Made by a program: the position numbers and the translations under genes
Assembly (NCBI GenBank): GCA_023397655.1
Contig: JAEWTW010000028.1
Coordinates: 62,001-126,000 of the forward strand
Source of the DNA: Bacillota bacterium
Lineage (GTDB): Bacteria > Bacillota > Clostridia > Christensenellales > SZUA-584
Direction of reading: 5' to 3'
DNA length: 64,000 bases
Notes under the pieces: generated by a model
Told to the model about the DNA's origin: nothing
Database searches by the model: none
Seen by the model: the letters and a program-made list of their open reading frames with translations, nothing else
Shown: one piece after another, positions 17,132 through 24,833 of the stretch
Position numbering within the stretch: position 1 is the first letter of the stretch
Layout of the letters: the number at the start of each line of letters is the position of its first letter

Positions 17132-19027
17132 ATGCCCGTCTTGAGTTCAGTTGTGATTACAGTGGCGTTTTGTGTTGTCATCCTTCTCTTGGGCTGTTAT
17201 TTCGCTACGCGCAGGCTTTCCTGGCTGGTTCGCCACCGGGCACTCCTGTTTGGCATCGTTGCCGTATCGGGCATCGTCGTTTATTCGATAGGATATCTGG
17301 CGTCAGTAGATTCTGGCAAAAACGTGGGCGATTGTATTTCCGCCGGATTGATGGCGGTGTTCAGTACCGGCCGCATGTTCGTGCTTGAGAACGATTTTGG
17401 AGAGTTCTATCAGGAGGTGCTGACACCGGCATACCGCATCGCTTTTGGCGGCGTGATGACCATTGGAATGCTTGCAATCGTCATGGTCGCTCTGTCGCTT
17501 TTTGGATTCAGCTTCCTCAGTTCATTGCGAATAAGAATGCTGCGCATCTTCGGCGTCCGCCGCCCCGTGTACATCTTCTCCTGCCTGAACAAGCAAGCGC
17601 TGGCGCTCGAAAGGGATATCAAGAAAGAAGATCCGCGTGCGTTGGTTTTATTTATCGTTCCTCATCGAAAGGAAGATATGGAAGCCGACGATCAGAAGCT
17701 TTTCAAGTCAGCAGCGCCGGATAACACCTTTATCCTCGTTTCCGAGCAGTATGGGAGAAGTCTGAAAGAGTTCGGGATTTTCCGGGCTTTGAAAAAGACA
17801 CGCATTCATTTCGTCGCCAACAATTCTGATCTTTCATTAAATGCCGAGACTTTTTTAAAGTTGTCAGAGCTTCTGAAACCCAGCGAAATGAAGGAATCGG
17901 TAACACTGCATGTGCTTACCGACGAAAGCTTATACGGACATATATTTGACAGCTCCGGTTTATCAGGGATTAATTTCGTTGTTCTGGACCGGAACGCTTT
18001 GGTATCGCAGGATTTCATGAATCACACTGCTGTGATCCGCTATGCGCGGGCGCGGTTCCACGACGGCCGTGCCGACGGACAACTGACGGTTATGGTGGTT
18101 GGTGAAAGCCCTGTAATTCCGTATCTTATGAAAGACATTATCACCCAGGGGCAGTTTCTGGGGCTGCAGCTCAAATTGATCGTGGCGGGTGATAATGCAT
18201 CCGATACTACGGCTCAATTTTTAGCGGACAATCCGGAAGCCGCCCGCTTTGCTTCGCTGGAACATGCCAATATACCGCCAGCCAGCGCACCGTTTTATGC
18301 GTATTACAGCAACACCCTTAAGGAAACCGACCTCGTCATTTGCACCGGCCCGGATGACGAAGCCAATGCACGCCTGGTCAATACGATGAAGCACATGGCT
18401 GCAACCGTTTGCGCTACCACTCAGTTTTGCGCTCTCATTCGTTCAAGCGGCCTCAGCAAGATATATCAAACGTCGGGAGATATATTGGCATTCGGAGAAG
18501 ATGCCATTTTCGAACGGGCGTCGATTGTGATCAATGAAAAGCTCGATAACATGTCTAAGGCTGTGCATCAGTATTACTGCCAGATATACGGAGGCGGCCT
18601 TCCGTGGCAGCAGCTTGCCAACTACGACCGGGAATCCAGCCGCGCACTCGCGCTGCATATCAATTCCAAGCTGTACGCGCTTGGCATGGAAACCGTCAGA
18701 ACAGAGGATGCGCCCGATAATACCGATGTGTTTGAGACGCTTGTATCGTCCGTGCCGGAAGTGCTTGAAAATCTCGCTGTCGGCGAGCACATGCGGTGGG
18801 GAGCCCATCTTGCCACGCACGGATGGACGCAGCTTCCCATTTCGGATAAGTTCCTTAAGGCAGACCGCGTCTCCAAACGGCATCCCTGTCTGGTTTGTTG
18901 GGATGATCTCAACGCCATCAGCGCCGCGGCAGGGCAGGATTACAAGGAGATTGACCGGCAGCTTATTGCCAATCTTCCCGCCATTGCAGCCAATGGCCAT
19001 ATGAAGATCATACAAAGGAGATTCTGA
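17132..19027 (+). CDS. Membrane protein with two RCK/TrkA-N-like domains and a C-terminal RyR domain, 631 aa
   Basis: First gene of a four-gene operon. Hydrophobic segments at about residues 4-24, 38-56 and 103-127, with a shorter apolar stretch (about 68-85) that could be a pore-type re-entrant helix. Two Rossmann-like segments follow, beginning RRPVYIFSCLNKQ (about 140) and LTVMVVGESPVIPYLMKDI (about 320); both lack the classical GxGxxG, so nucleotide binding is uncertain. The last 90 residues match the ryanodine-receptor (RyR) domain: ENLAVGEHMRWGAHLATHGW, then KRHPCLVCWDDL and DYKEIDRQLI. GGAGG lies six bases before the ATG at 17132; the frame is open ten codons further up. RyR domains fused to TrkA-N-like domains are known from bacterial nucleotide-linked conflict systems (family knowledge). 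A ligand-gated channel is the inferred role. Confidence 0.78.
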   Translation: MPVLSSVVITVAFCVVILLLGCYFATRRLSWLVRHRALLFGIVAVSGIVVYSIGYLASVDSGKNVGDCISAGLMAVFSTGRMFVLENDFGEFYQEVLTPAYRIAFGGVMTIGMLAIVMVALSLFGFSFLSSLRIRMLRIFGVRRPVYIFSCLNKQALALERDIKKEDPRALVLFIVPHRKEDMEADDQKLFKSAAPDNTFILVSEQYGRSLKEFGIFRALKKTRIHFVANNSDLSLNAETFLKLSELLKPSEMKESVTLHVLTDESLYGHIFDSSGLSGINFVVLDRNALVSQDFMNHTAVIRYARARFHDGRADGQLTVMVVGESPVIPYLMKDIITQGQFLGLQLKLIVAGDNASDTTAQFLADNPEAARFASLEHANIPPASAPFYAYYSNTLKETDLVICTGPDDEANARLVNTMKHMAATVCATTQFCALIRSSGLSKIYQTSGDILAFGEDAIFERASIVINEKLDNMSKAVHQYYCQIYGGGLPWQQLANYDRESSRALALHINSKLYALGMETVRTEDAPDNTDVFETLVSSVPEVLENLAVGEHMRWGAHLATHGWTQLPISDKFLKADRVSKRHPCLVCWDDLNAISAAAGQDYKEIDRQLIANLPAIAANGHMKIIQRRF

Positions 19028-19028
19028 T

Positions 19029-19910
19029 ATGAGACCAGCTAATTCCATGGATTACATACATCCTGAAGACACCGCTGCTTTTGAAAACCTGCAGCAAATC
19101 CCCGGCTTCGCGACCGCGCTCAAAGCCTTTATGAAAATTTGGAATGAACGTATGATCCAAGGTGTCAACATGGCCAACAAGGTCCGGCTGGGAACGGATC
19201 AGCTGCCCGGCCTTTACGAATTGCTGCCGCCCCTGTGCCAGTCGCTGGGTATCGACGAGCCTGAATTTTATCTTGAGATGAATCCTGCTCCCAACGCTTA
19301 TACAATGGGAGACTCTGTAATAAGCATCACCGTAACATCCGGTCTCATTCAGCTGATGTATGAGGAGATGATAAAAGCCGTTTTGGCACATGAGTGCGGC
19401 CACATCGCCTGCAGACACGTGCTTTATTCCACGATGGCGCAGCTTCTGCTGTCGGCCGGTGCAGATTTGCTGGGGCTGGGCGTGCTGGCGCTGCCGTTAC
19501 AGCTCGCCCTGTTTAAGTGGCAAAGGTACGCGGAATTTTCCTGTGACCGGGCTGCAGCAGTCTGCATGCAGGATCCAAAACCGATTTCCGAAGCGCTTAT
19601 GTGCCTCGCCGGCGGCGGAAAACTCTCTTACGGCGAAATCAACATGGATGTCTACATGCAGCAGGCCAAGGATTATGAGGACATTCTATTCCGATCAAAT
19701 TGGGATAAGCTGCTTCAGTTCATAGCGCTTATGAATCAGGACCATCCCTTCCTCTCCGTTCGTGTCAGCCATGTGGACAGCTGGTGCAAAACAGAACAAT
19801 ATACGAAGATACTGCAGCACATGAACGGAACGGGAACCGGTTGTCCGAATTGCGGCGCTTCGACAGAACCTGAATGGAAGTTCTGCAGGCACTGCGGACG
19901 GCCATTATAA
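19029..19910 (+). CDS. M48-type metallopeptidase with C-terminal zinc ribbon, 293 aa
   Basis: The zinc-peptidase motif HECGH lies at residues 121-125, with the third-ligand motif EFSCD (Glu169, Asp173) as in M48/HtpX-type peptidases. Residues about 133-163 are apolar but broken by charges, so membrane attachment is possible and not certain; there is no N-terminal signal. The last 25 residues form a zinc ribbon (CPNC..., CRHC). AGGAGA precedes the ATG, which follows the RyR gene stop with one base between. The zinc ribbon recurs in the last gene of the operon. It may cut or process another member of the island, for instance the TIR or RyR protein; that is inference. Confidence 0.82.
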   Translation: MRPANSMDYIHPEDTAAFENLQQIPGFATALKAFMKIWNERMIQGVNMANKVRLGTDQLPGLYELLPPLCQSLGIDEPEFYLEMNPAPNAYTMGDSVISITVTSGLIQLMYEEMIKAVLAHECGHIACRHVLYSTMAQLLLSAGADLLGLGVLALPLQLALFKWQRYAEFSCDRAAAVCMQDPKPISEALMCLAGGGKLSYGEINMDVYMQQAKDYEDILFRSNWDKLLQFIALMNQDHPFLSVRVSHVDSWCKTEQYTKILQHMNGTGTGCPNCGASTEPEWKFCRHCGRPL

Positions 19911-19931
19911 TTACGAAAAGGAAGTGTATGT

Positions 19932-20183
19932 ATGCGGTCTATCATTGATGAAAACGGTTATCTGGCACTGGATGAATACGTATGCTCAATGCCCAGCTAC
20001 CAGCGCATTCTGGAGGACAAGCAAATAACGGATGAGGAGCTTACGAATCAGGCGCAGCAGGTCGTGTCGCTTGTGAAAGAAGTTGAGGAAACGCTTGGCC
20101 AACGTGAACGCGAGCTCGTCTGGCGCATGGTCGGTGAGCTGTCCGTATTGTTTGAGCTGCACAAACTTCGTGAGGAGGCATAA
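19932..20183 (+). CDS. Small helical protein, 83 aa, unknown function
   Basis: I do not recognise the family. It is acidic and predicted almost wholly helical, with a Gln/Val/Glu-rich stretch (NQAQQVVSLVKEVEETLGQRE) that could form a coiled coil. No signal or membrane segment. AAGGAAG lies a normal distance before the ATG, and the stop is one base before the next gene's ATG, with the next ribosome binding site inside this gene. That tight coupling argues for a real gene and a partner role within the RyR/M48 operon. Confidence 0.7.
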   Translation: MRSIIDENGYLALDEYVCSMPSYQRILEDKQITDEELTNQAQQVVSLVKEVEETLGQRERELVWRMVGELSVLFELHKLREEA

Positions 20184-20184
20184 T

Positions 20185-20679
20185 ATGAGCGTATTCAAAT
20201 CCACAGCCTTCATTTCAACCGCTTTGACGGATCTGCATCCCGTGGCGAGGGATGTTGAAGATCATTTCTGCACAAAAGGGTTTCAGGTGAACATTCAGGA
20301 AAGCGCTGGCGGGTGCTTCATCAGCATCAGCAAGGGCGGAATGTTCAAGGCCGTCCTCGGCATGAAGTCCGCGCTTAACATCAGTTTGCAGAGCAGCGGG
20401 AGCGGCGTTTCTGTGAATGCCTCAGTGGGCATCTTCGGCCAGCAACTTGTTCCGTCCGTCATCAGCATGTTCATTGCCTGGCCTGTGCTCATTACGCAGA
20501 TTGCCGGCATGATTTCTCAATCAAAGCTGGACGACGAGGCGATTAACGTGATCCGCACAAGCGTCCGGCAGCACGAAGCGCCGCAAAGCGCCGTCAACAG
20601 CTTGTTTTGTACTTCCTGCGGCGCTAAAAATGCAGCGGACGCAGCTTTCTGCAACCGGTGCGGCGCGAAGCAGGTCTAA
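20185..20679 (+). CDS. Zinc-ribbon protein, 164 aa, last gene of the RyR/M48 operon
   Basis: The N-terminal 110 residues look like an alpha/beta domain (FISTALTDLHPVARDVEDHF, then strands around FKAVLGMKSALNISL) with an apolar stretch (VPSVISMFIAWPVLITQIAGM) at about 90-112. The C-terminus is a zinc ribbon, FCTSCGAKN...FCNRCGAK. The frame is open from 20083, but GAGGAGG lies just before the ATG at 20185, and the longer version would lie inside the preceding gene. The zinc ribbon resembles that of the M48 protein two genes earlier, suggesting shared binding partners. Function unknown. Confidence 0.75.
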   Translation: MSVFKSTAFISTALTDLHPVARDVEDHFCTKGFQVNIQESAGGCFISISKGGMFKAVLGMKSALNISLQSSGSGVSVNASVGIFGQQLVPSVISMFIAWPVLITQIAGMISQSKLDDEAINVIRTSVRQHEAPQSAVNSLFCTSCGAKNAADAAFCNRCGAKQV

Positions 20680-20730
20680 CCTGTCTGAATGCCGGTAAGT
20701 CCTGCTTAAGCCGTTTTTAATCTTTAAAGA

Positions 20731-20766
20731 TAACCGCCGGTATTGACATAATATCCGGCGGTTATT
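20731..20766. terminator. Strong hairpin between converging operons
   Basis: ATAACCGCCGG (20731-20741) pairs perfectly with CCGGCGGTTAT (20756-20766) around a 14-base loop. It lies between the zinc-ribbon gene (ends 20679) and the ABC ATPase gene (ends 20829). A long T-run is missing on both sides, so it could be a weak bidirectional terminator or an mRNA end stabiliser. Confidence 0.5.
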
Positions 20767-20828
20767 CATGTGGTATTGTTTATACCCGCGCGGCCGGCTG
20801 CTTCACCGCTCATTAATGGTGCGCAGCT

Positions 20829-22004
20829 TCAAACCAGGTTGACGCCGCTTTCCGGATCGAACAGGTGAACCAGCTCACCCAAAAAGCTGAAGCATATACT
20901 GCCTCTTGTGTGCGCATCCGGAGCCAGTTCGGAGGTTGGTATTCGGATCACGGTATCCTTCCCCTGCACAGACACGTGAACATACGACTCGCTGCCCATC
21001 ATCTCACTCACATCCACCGCCGCCGTTATGCCGCCTTCGGGCACGATGCGGATATGCTCGGGCCTCACGCCCAGTGTGATATCCATGTTTCCCCGGTCCG
21101 CAGCTGCCAGCGTTTTGCATACGCTGCCCGGCAGCGTTATGCGATAGCCTTCCAGCTCCGCTGCGTACTCATCCCCGCTGCGGACGAGCTTCGCATCAAA
21201 GAAGTTCATCTGCGGCGTACCGATAAAGCCCGCGACAAACAGGTTGGCCGGATGGTGAAACACGTCGCGCGGGGTGCCGATCTGCTGGATAAACCCGTCC
21301 TTCATCACCACAATGCGGTCGCCCAGCGTCATGGCCTCCGTCTGGTCGTGCGTCACGTAGATGAACGTCGTGTTGACGCTCTCCCGCATCTTGATCAGCT
21401 CCGCGCGCATCTGGTTGCGCAGCTTCGCGTCCAGATTGGACAGCGGCTCATCCATCAGGAACACTTTGGGCTCGCGCACGATAGCGCGGCCAATGGCCAC
21501 GCGCTGGCGCTGTCCGCCCGAGAGCGCCTTGGGCCGTCGGCGCAGCAGCTCGGTAATGCCGAGTATCGCCGCGGCCTCCTTCACCTTCCTGTCGATCTCC
21601 GCTTTGGGCGTCTTGCGCAGCTTCAGCGCAAACGCCATGTTATCGTATACGGTCATGTGCGGATACAGCGCGTAATTCTGGAACACCATTGCGATGTCCC
21701 GATCCTTGGGCGCCACGTTGTTCATCAGCACGCCGCCGATGTACAGCTCGCCTGCGGTGATCTCCTCCAGCCCCGCCACCATACGCAGCGTGGTGGATTT
21801 TCCGCAGCCCGACGGACCGACCAGCACGATAAACTCCTTGTCGGCGATCTCAAGATCAAACTGCTGCACCGCGACGACGCCCTTGTCCGTAATCTGAAGA
21901 TTGACCTTCTCGTCCGTTTCCGTTTTGTCACGGCGGTTTTTTCTCTCCCGCTCCCCACTGACCGGGTATATCTTCTTGATATTCTTTAAAAGAACTTCAG
22001 CCAT
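20829..22004 (-). CDS. Carbohydrate ABC transporter ATPase, MsmK/UgpC type, 391 aa
   Basis: It powers the permease pair at 22913-24713. Walker A GPSGCGKSTTL, Q-loop MVFQNYALYPHM, signature LSGGQRQR, Walker B VFLMDEPLSNLDAKLR and the H-loop THDQTEA are intact; a C-terminal TOBE-type regulatory domain covers the last 140 residues. Between residues about 14 and 38 there is a charged insert (Arg/Lys/Glu-rich) where MsmK proteins usually run straight on. Last gene of the chitobiose unit. A dedicated ATPase is noteworthy, because many Firmicutes share one MsmK among several sugar importers. The ribosome binding site is weak. Confidence 0.9.
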   Translation of the reverse strand: MAEVLLKNIKKIYPVSGERERKNRRDKTETDEKVNLQITDKGVVAVQQFDLEIADKEFIVLVGPSGCGKSTTLRMVAGLEEITAGELYIGGVLMNNVAPKDRDIAMVFQNYALYPHMTVYDNMAFALKLRKTPKAEIDRKVKEAAAILGITELLRRRPKALSGGQRQRVAIGRAIVREPKVFLMDEPLSNLDAKLRNQMRAELIKMRESVNTTFIYVTHDQTEAMTLGDRIVVMKDGFIQQIGTPRDVFHHPANLFVAGFIGTPQMNFFDAKLVRSGDEYAAELEGYRITLPGSVCKTLAAADRGNMDITLGVRPEHIRIVPEGGITAAVDVSEMMGSESYVHVSVQGKDTVIRIPTSELAPDAHTRGSICFSFLGELVHLFDPESGVNLV

Positions 22005-22119
22005 AATCTGTCGGCTTTTCCCGGGTACTCATAAAAATGATGTCCCGGCCGCCGCACCTCCTTACATGATGCATGTTTGACGTTTATGAATCATACAGAC
22101 GTTTTCGCTCTACCGGCGG

Positions 22120-22869
22120 TCAGTGCAGCTGGTTACGGTATTCGTTGGCGCTCACGCCCTCCGTCTTCTTAAAGACGCGGGAGAAATGCCCGATATCCGC
22201 ATATCCCACGCGCTCACAGATATCGCTGATCTTAAGGCTCGGGTCTTCCAGCAGCTTCTTGGCTTCCCGTATGCGCGCCGCGTTCAGCAGATCGTAAAAG
22301 CTTTTGTCCGTGTGCTTGTTGAGCAGCTTGGACAGATGCCATTGCGACACGTAACAGTGGTCGGCAATCTCCTGCAGCGTGAATTTCTCCGCGTGGTGTT
22401 CTTCGATAAAACCGAGCGCCTGCCGCACGATGAAGCTGTTGGCAGACCGCTGCTCATCCACAAGGGAAGTCTCCTGCGGAGCGCTTTCCGCTGCCTTTGC
22501 CAGATTGCCGATCATCGTATGCATCGCTTCGTTGATCTCATCCATGCGCGAGGGTTTCAGCAGCAACCGGGTCACGCCCAGCCGTATCGCCTCCTGCGCG
22601 TATTCAAAATCGCGGTATCCGGTGAGCACTGTTATCTGCATGTCGGGGAACTCGCTGCGCAGACCAGCCAGCATCGTCATGCCGTCGGTATCGGGCATCT
22701 TGATATCGGTGAATATGATGTCGGGCGCGTGCGCACGTATCGCCGCCGAACCGCCCGCCGCACTGTACGCGGTGTCCACCACCTCACAGCCGTAGCCCTG
22801 CCAGTCCACCACCTTTTTCAGTCCTTCCACGATGATCGCTTCGTCGTCGATGAGCACAACCTTATACAT
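22120..22869 (-). CDS. Response regulator with AraC-type DNA-binding domain (YesN-like), 249 aa
   Basis: A receiver domain occupies the first 120 residues (VVLIDDE acidic pocket, phospho-Asp in IIFTDIKMPD, Thr in TVLTGYRDF, conserved Lys in LLLKPSRMDEI). The last 100 residues form an AraC-type double helix-turn-helix (IADHCYVSQWHLSKLL, DICERVGYADIGHFSRVFKK). The start is the ATG 22867-22869 after GGAGGCGTT; the frame is open 12 codons further up. It pairs with the histidine kinase at 26303-28042, both embedded in the transporter operon, as in other extracellular-sugar-sensing systems. Its likely targets include the chitobiose genes (see the shared motif at 26261 and 35259). Confidence 0.9.
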   Translation of the reverse strand: MYKVVLIDDEAIIVEGLKKVVDWQGYGCEVVDTAYSAAGGSAAIRAHAPDIIFTDIKMPDTDGMTMLAGLRSEFPDMQITVLTGYRDFEYAQEAIRLGVTRLLLKPSRMDEINEAMHTMIGNLAKAAESAPQETSLVDEQRSANSFIVRQALGFIEEHHAEKFTLQEIADHCYVSQWHLSKLLNKHTDKSFYDLLNAARIREAKKLLEDPSLKISDICERVGYADIGHFSRVFKKTEGVSANEYRNQLH

Positions 22870-22912
22870 AACGCCTCCGGATCTTAGTTCTGCGGGTTGC
22901 CCCATGTACAGA

Positions 22913-23806
22913 TTAACCCTTTATTGCTCCCACCGTAAGCCCTTTGATGATATTTTTTTGGAGCAGCACATAAACGATAAGCACCGGCACCACCACGAGC
23001 ACCACTGAAGCAGCCATTAAACCGTAGTTGATGCCCGCCTGCGAGCTGATCTCATTGAGCAGCAGCGTGATCGTGCGCTCATCGGGATACCGGAGGAAGA
23101 ACATCTGCGTAAACAGGTCGTTGTACGACCACAGGAAGGAGAATATCGCCACCGTCGCAAACGAGGGCCGCGCCACCGGCATGATGATCTTGAAGTAAAT
23201 GCCCACCGGTCCGCACCCGTCGATATAGGCGGATTCCTCCAGTTCCACAGGTATGGAGCGTATAAAGCCCATCAATACAATGATGGAGAACGACAGATTT
23301 CCCGCAATCTGCGGCAGTATCACCGACAGTACGGACAGCCAGCGGTCACCCGTGCTTGCGATGCCCCACATCGCTTCCATGCGGAACACCGGAATGATGG
23401 TGGAGAATACCGGGAACATCATGCTGGCGATGATCAGGCCATACACAAGTTTCTTGCCGCGAAAGTTGTAGCGCACCAGACCATAGGCTGCCAGCCCCGC
23501 CAGCACCACCACGACCGCAGTCACCACCAGCGATATTACGAGGCTGTTGGTGTATGCTTTCAAGAAGTCCGCGCGCTCCGACGCCACCTGATAATTGTCC
23601 AGTGTGAAATTGGGCTGCCAGGGCCACGGTATCGAAAACGAGTCGGAACGAATCTCACCCTTCACGCGGAACGAGTTGATAATGACCCACAGGAACGGGT
23701 ATATCGTGGTGACGCCCCAGAACGTCAGTATCAGATACGTGAACAGTCGGGAGAGCGAGAACTTTCCCCGGCGCTGTATACGCGCCGCTGATGCTTTTTT
23801 ATCCAT
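22913..23806 (-). CDS. Carbohydrate ABC transporter permease, MalG type, 297 aa
   Basis: Inner-membrane subunit of a carbohydrate importer (CUT1 family). About six transmembrane segments; the EAA loop is visible as ELEESAYIDGCGPVGIYFKIIMPVARP. Basic N-terminus with no signal peptide. GGGAGGGAAGAC precedes the ATG. It lies between its partner permease (upstream) and the response regulator (downstream). Confidence 0.9.
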   Translation of the reverse strand: MDKKASAARIQRRGKFSLSRLFTYLILTFWGVTTIYPFLWVIINSFRVKGEIRSDSFSIPWPWQPNFTLDNYQVASERADFLKAYTNSLVISLVVTAVVVVLAGLAAYGLVRYNFRGKKLVYGLIIASMMFPVFSTIIPVFRMEAMWGIASTGDRWLSVLSVILPQIAGNLSFSIIVLMGFIRSIPVELEESAYIDGCGPVGIYFKIIMPVARPSFATVAIFSFLWSYNDLFTQMFFLRYPDERTITLLLNEISSQAGINYGLMAASVVLVVVPVLIVYVLLQKNIIKGLTVGAIKG

Positions 23807-23822
23807 CCGTCTTCCCTCCCCC

Positions 23823-24713
23823 TCAATAATCCTTCTGCCTGAACACCTTGTTGGCGATCAGCGCAAATATCACGCCCATGATCACGATCAGCACCGCGAT
23901 AGCCGATGCGTAGTCCACGTCGCCGCGTATGAACGCCTGGCTGTACATGTAGGTACCCATCAGCCAGGACTGATCCATCGGTATGCCCTCGCCCATCATC
24001 ACCCACGGCAGATCAAAAACCTTGAGCGCGCCTGTGATGCCCAGCACCAGACAGGTACACAGCACATTGCGCAGCAGCGGCAAGGTGATGTACCACGTGC
24101 GCTTGAACCCCTGTGCGCCGTCCAGCTCGGCAGCTTCATACACCTCAGGCGATATATTGCCAAGCCCTGTCACGATGATGACGAAATAGAAGCCCACATA
24201 CTGCCACATCACGGGCATAAGCATTGTACCCAGATAATGCTCAGTTCCCTTCCAGTCGATGTTGCCCGTCGCACCGAACCAGTTCTGCAGCATCTGGTTG
24301 AGCATGCCGCCCTTGAACAGGAATATCAGGTTGAACAGCAGCCCCAGCGCCGTTGCGCTGATCACGATGGGGAAAAAGTAGACCGTTCGGAACAGCTTCG
24401 CGCCCACCTTAATCCTGTCCACCAGCAGCGCCAGCAAAAGCGCGATACCCACCTGAAACACGATGGTGCAGCCCGTCAGTATCAGCGAGTTTTTGACTGA
24501 GGTCCACATGTTGGGGTCCTGAAACATCTTGCCAAAATTCAGGTGCCAAGGCTCGTTCACACCAGACGCGGCTGTCCCCAACCCGGAAATGTTCATAAAA
24601 CTGTTGATGATGTTCTGCACAAACGGGTAAAACAGGAACAGTATCAGGAATGCAAAGGCCGGTATCAAAAACAACAGGAGCGGCCATTTTTTCTTATACA
24701 GAGGCGAATTCAT
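23823..24713 (-). CDS. Carbohydrate ABC transporter permease, MalF type, 296 aa
   Basis: Second CUT1 permease subunit, with about six transmembrane segments and the EAA loop EVYEAAELDGAQGFKRTWYI. I place the start at the ATG 24711-24713, behind AAGGCGG; an in-frame GTG at 24737 lacks a clear ribosome binding site. It follows the binding-protein gene across a 120-base gap that holds a strong hairpin, which would favour higher synthesis of the binding protein than of the permeases. Confidence 0.88.
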   Translation of the reverse strand: MNSPLYKKKWPLLLFLIPAFAFLILFLFYPFVQNIINSFMNISGLGTAASGVNEPWHLNFGKMFQDPNMWTSVKNSLILTGCTIVFQVGIALLLALLVDRIKVGAKLFRTVYFFPIVISATALGLLFNLIFLFKGGMLNQMLQNWFGATGNIDWKGTEHYLGTMLMPVMWQYVGFYFVIIVTGLGNISPEVYEAAELDGAQGFKRTWYITLPLLRNVLCTCLVLGITGALKVFDLPWVMMGEGIPMDQSWLMGTYMYSQAFIRGDVDYASAIAVLIVIMGVIFALIANKVFRQKDY

Positions 24714-24776
24714 TTTTGTTACCGCCTTTTTAATCACCCCGGATGACCTGTGGGCTTTTTAGAATCTCCGTAAAAC

Positions 24777-24802
24777 GAGGGGCTACCCAGGGGCAGCCCC
24801 TC
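24777..24802 (-). terminator. Intra-operon hairpin between binding protein and permeases
   Basis: GAGGGGCT (24777-24784) pairs perfectly with AGCCCCTC (24795-24802). On the minus strand it is followed only by GTTTTA, so it is probably a leaky terminator or 3'-end stabiliser after the binding-protein gene. Such an arrangement is common where binding protein must outnumber permease. Confidence 0.6.
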
Positions 24803-24833
24803 ATTCTTACTATTTGTAAATGGGAGATGGGTA

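Noticed and set aside
15037..20679. Prophage or transposon origin of the TIR/RyR island
   Set aside because: No integrase, transposase, attachment repeats or phage structural genes next to it.
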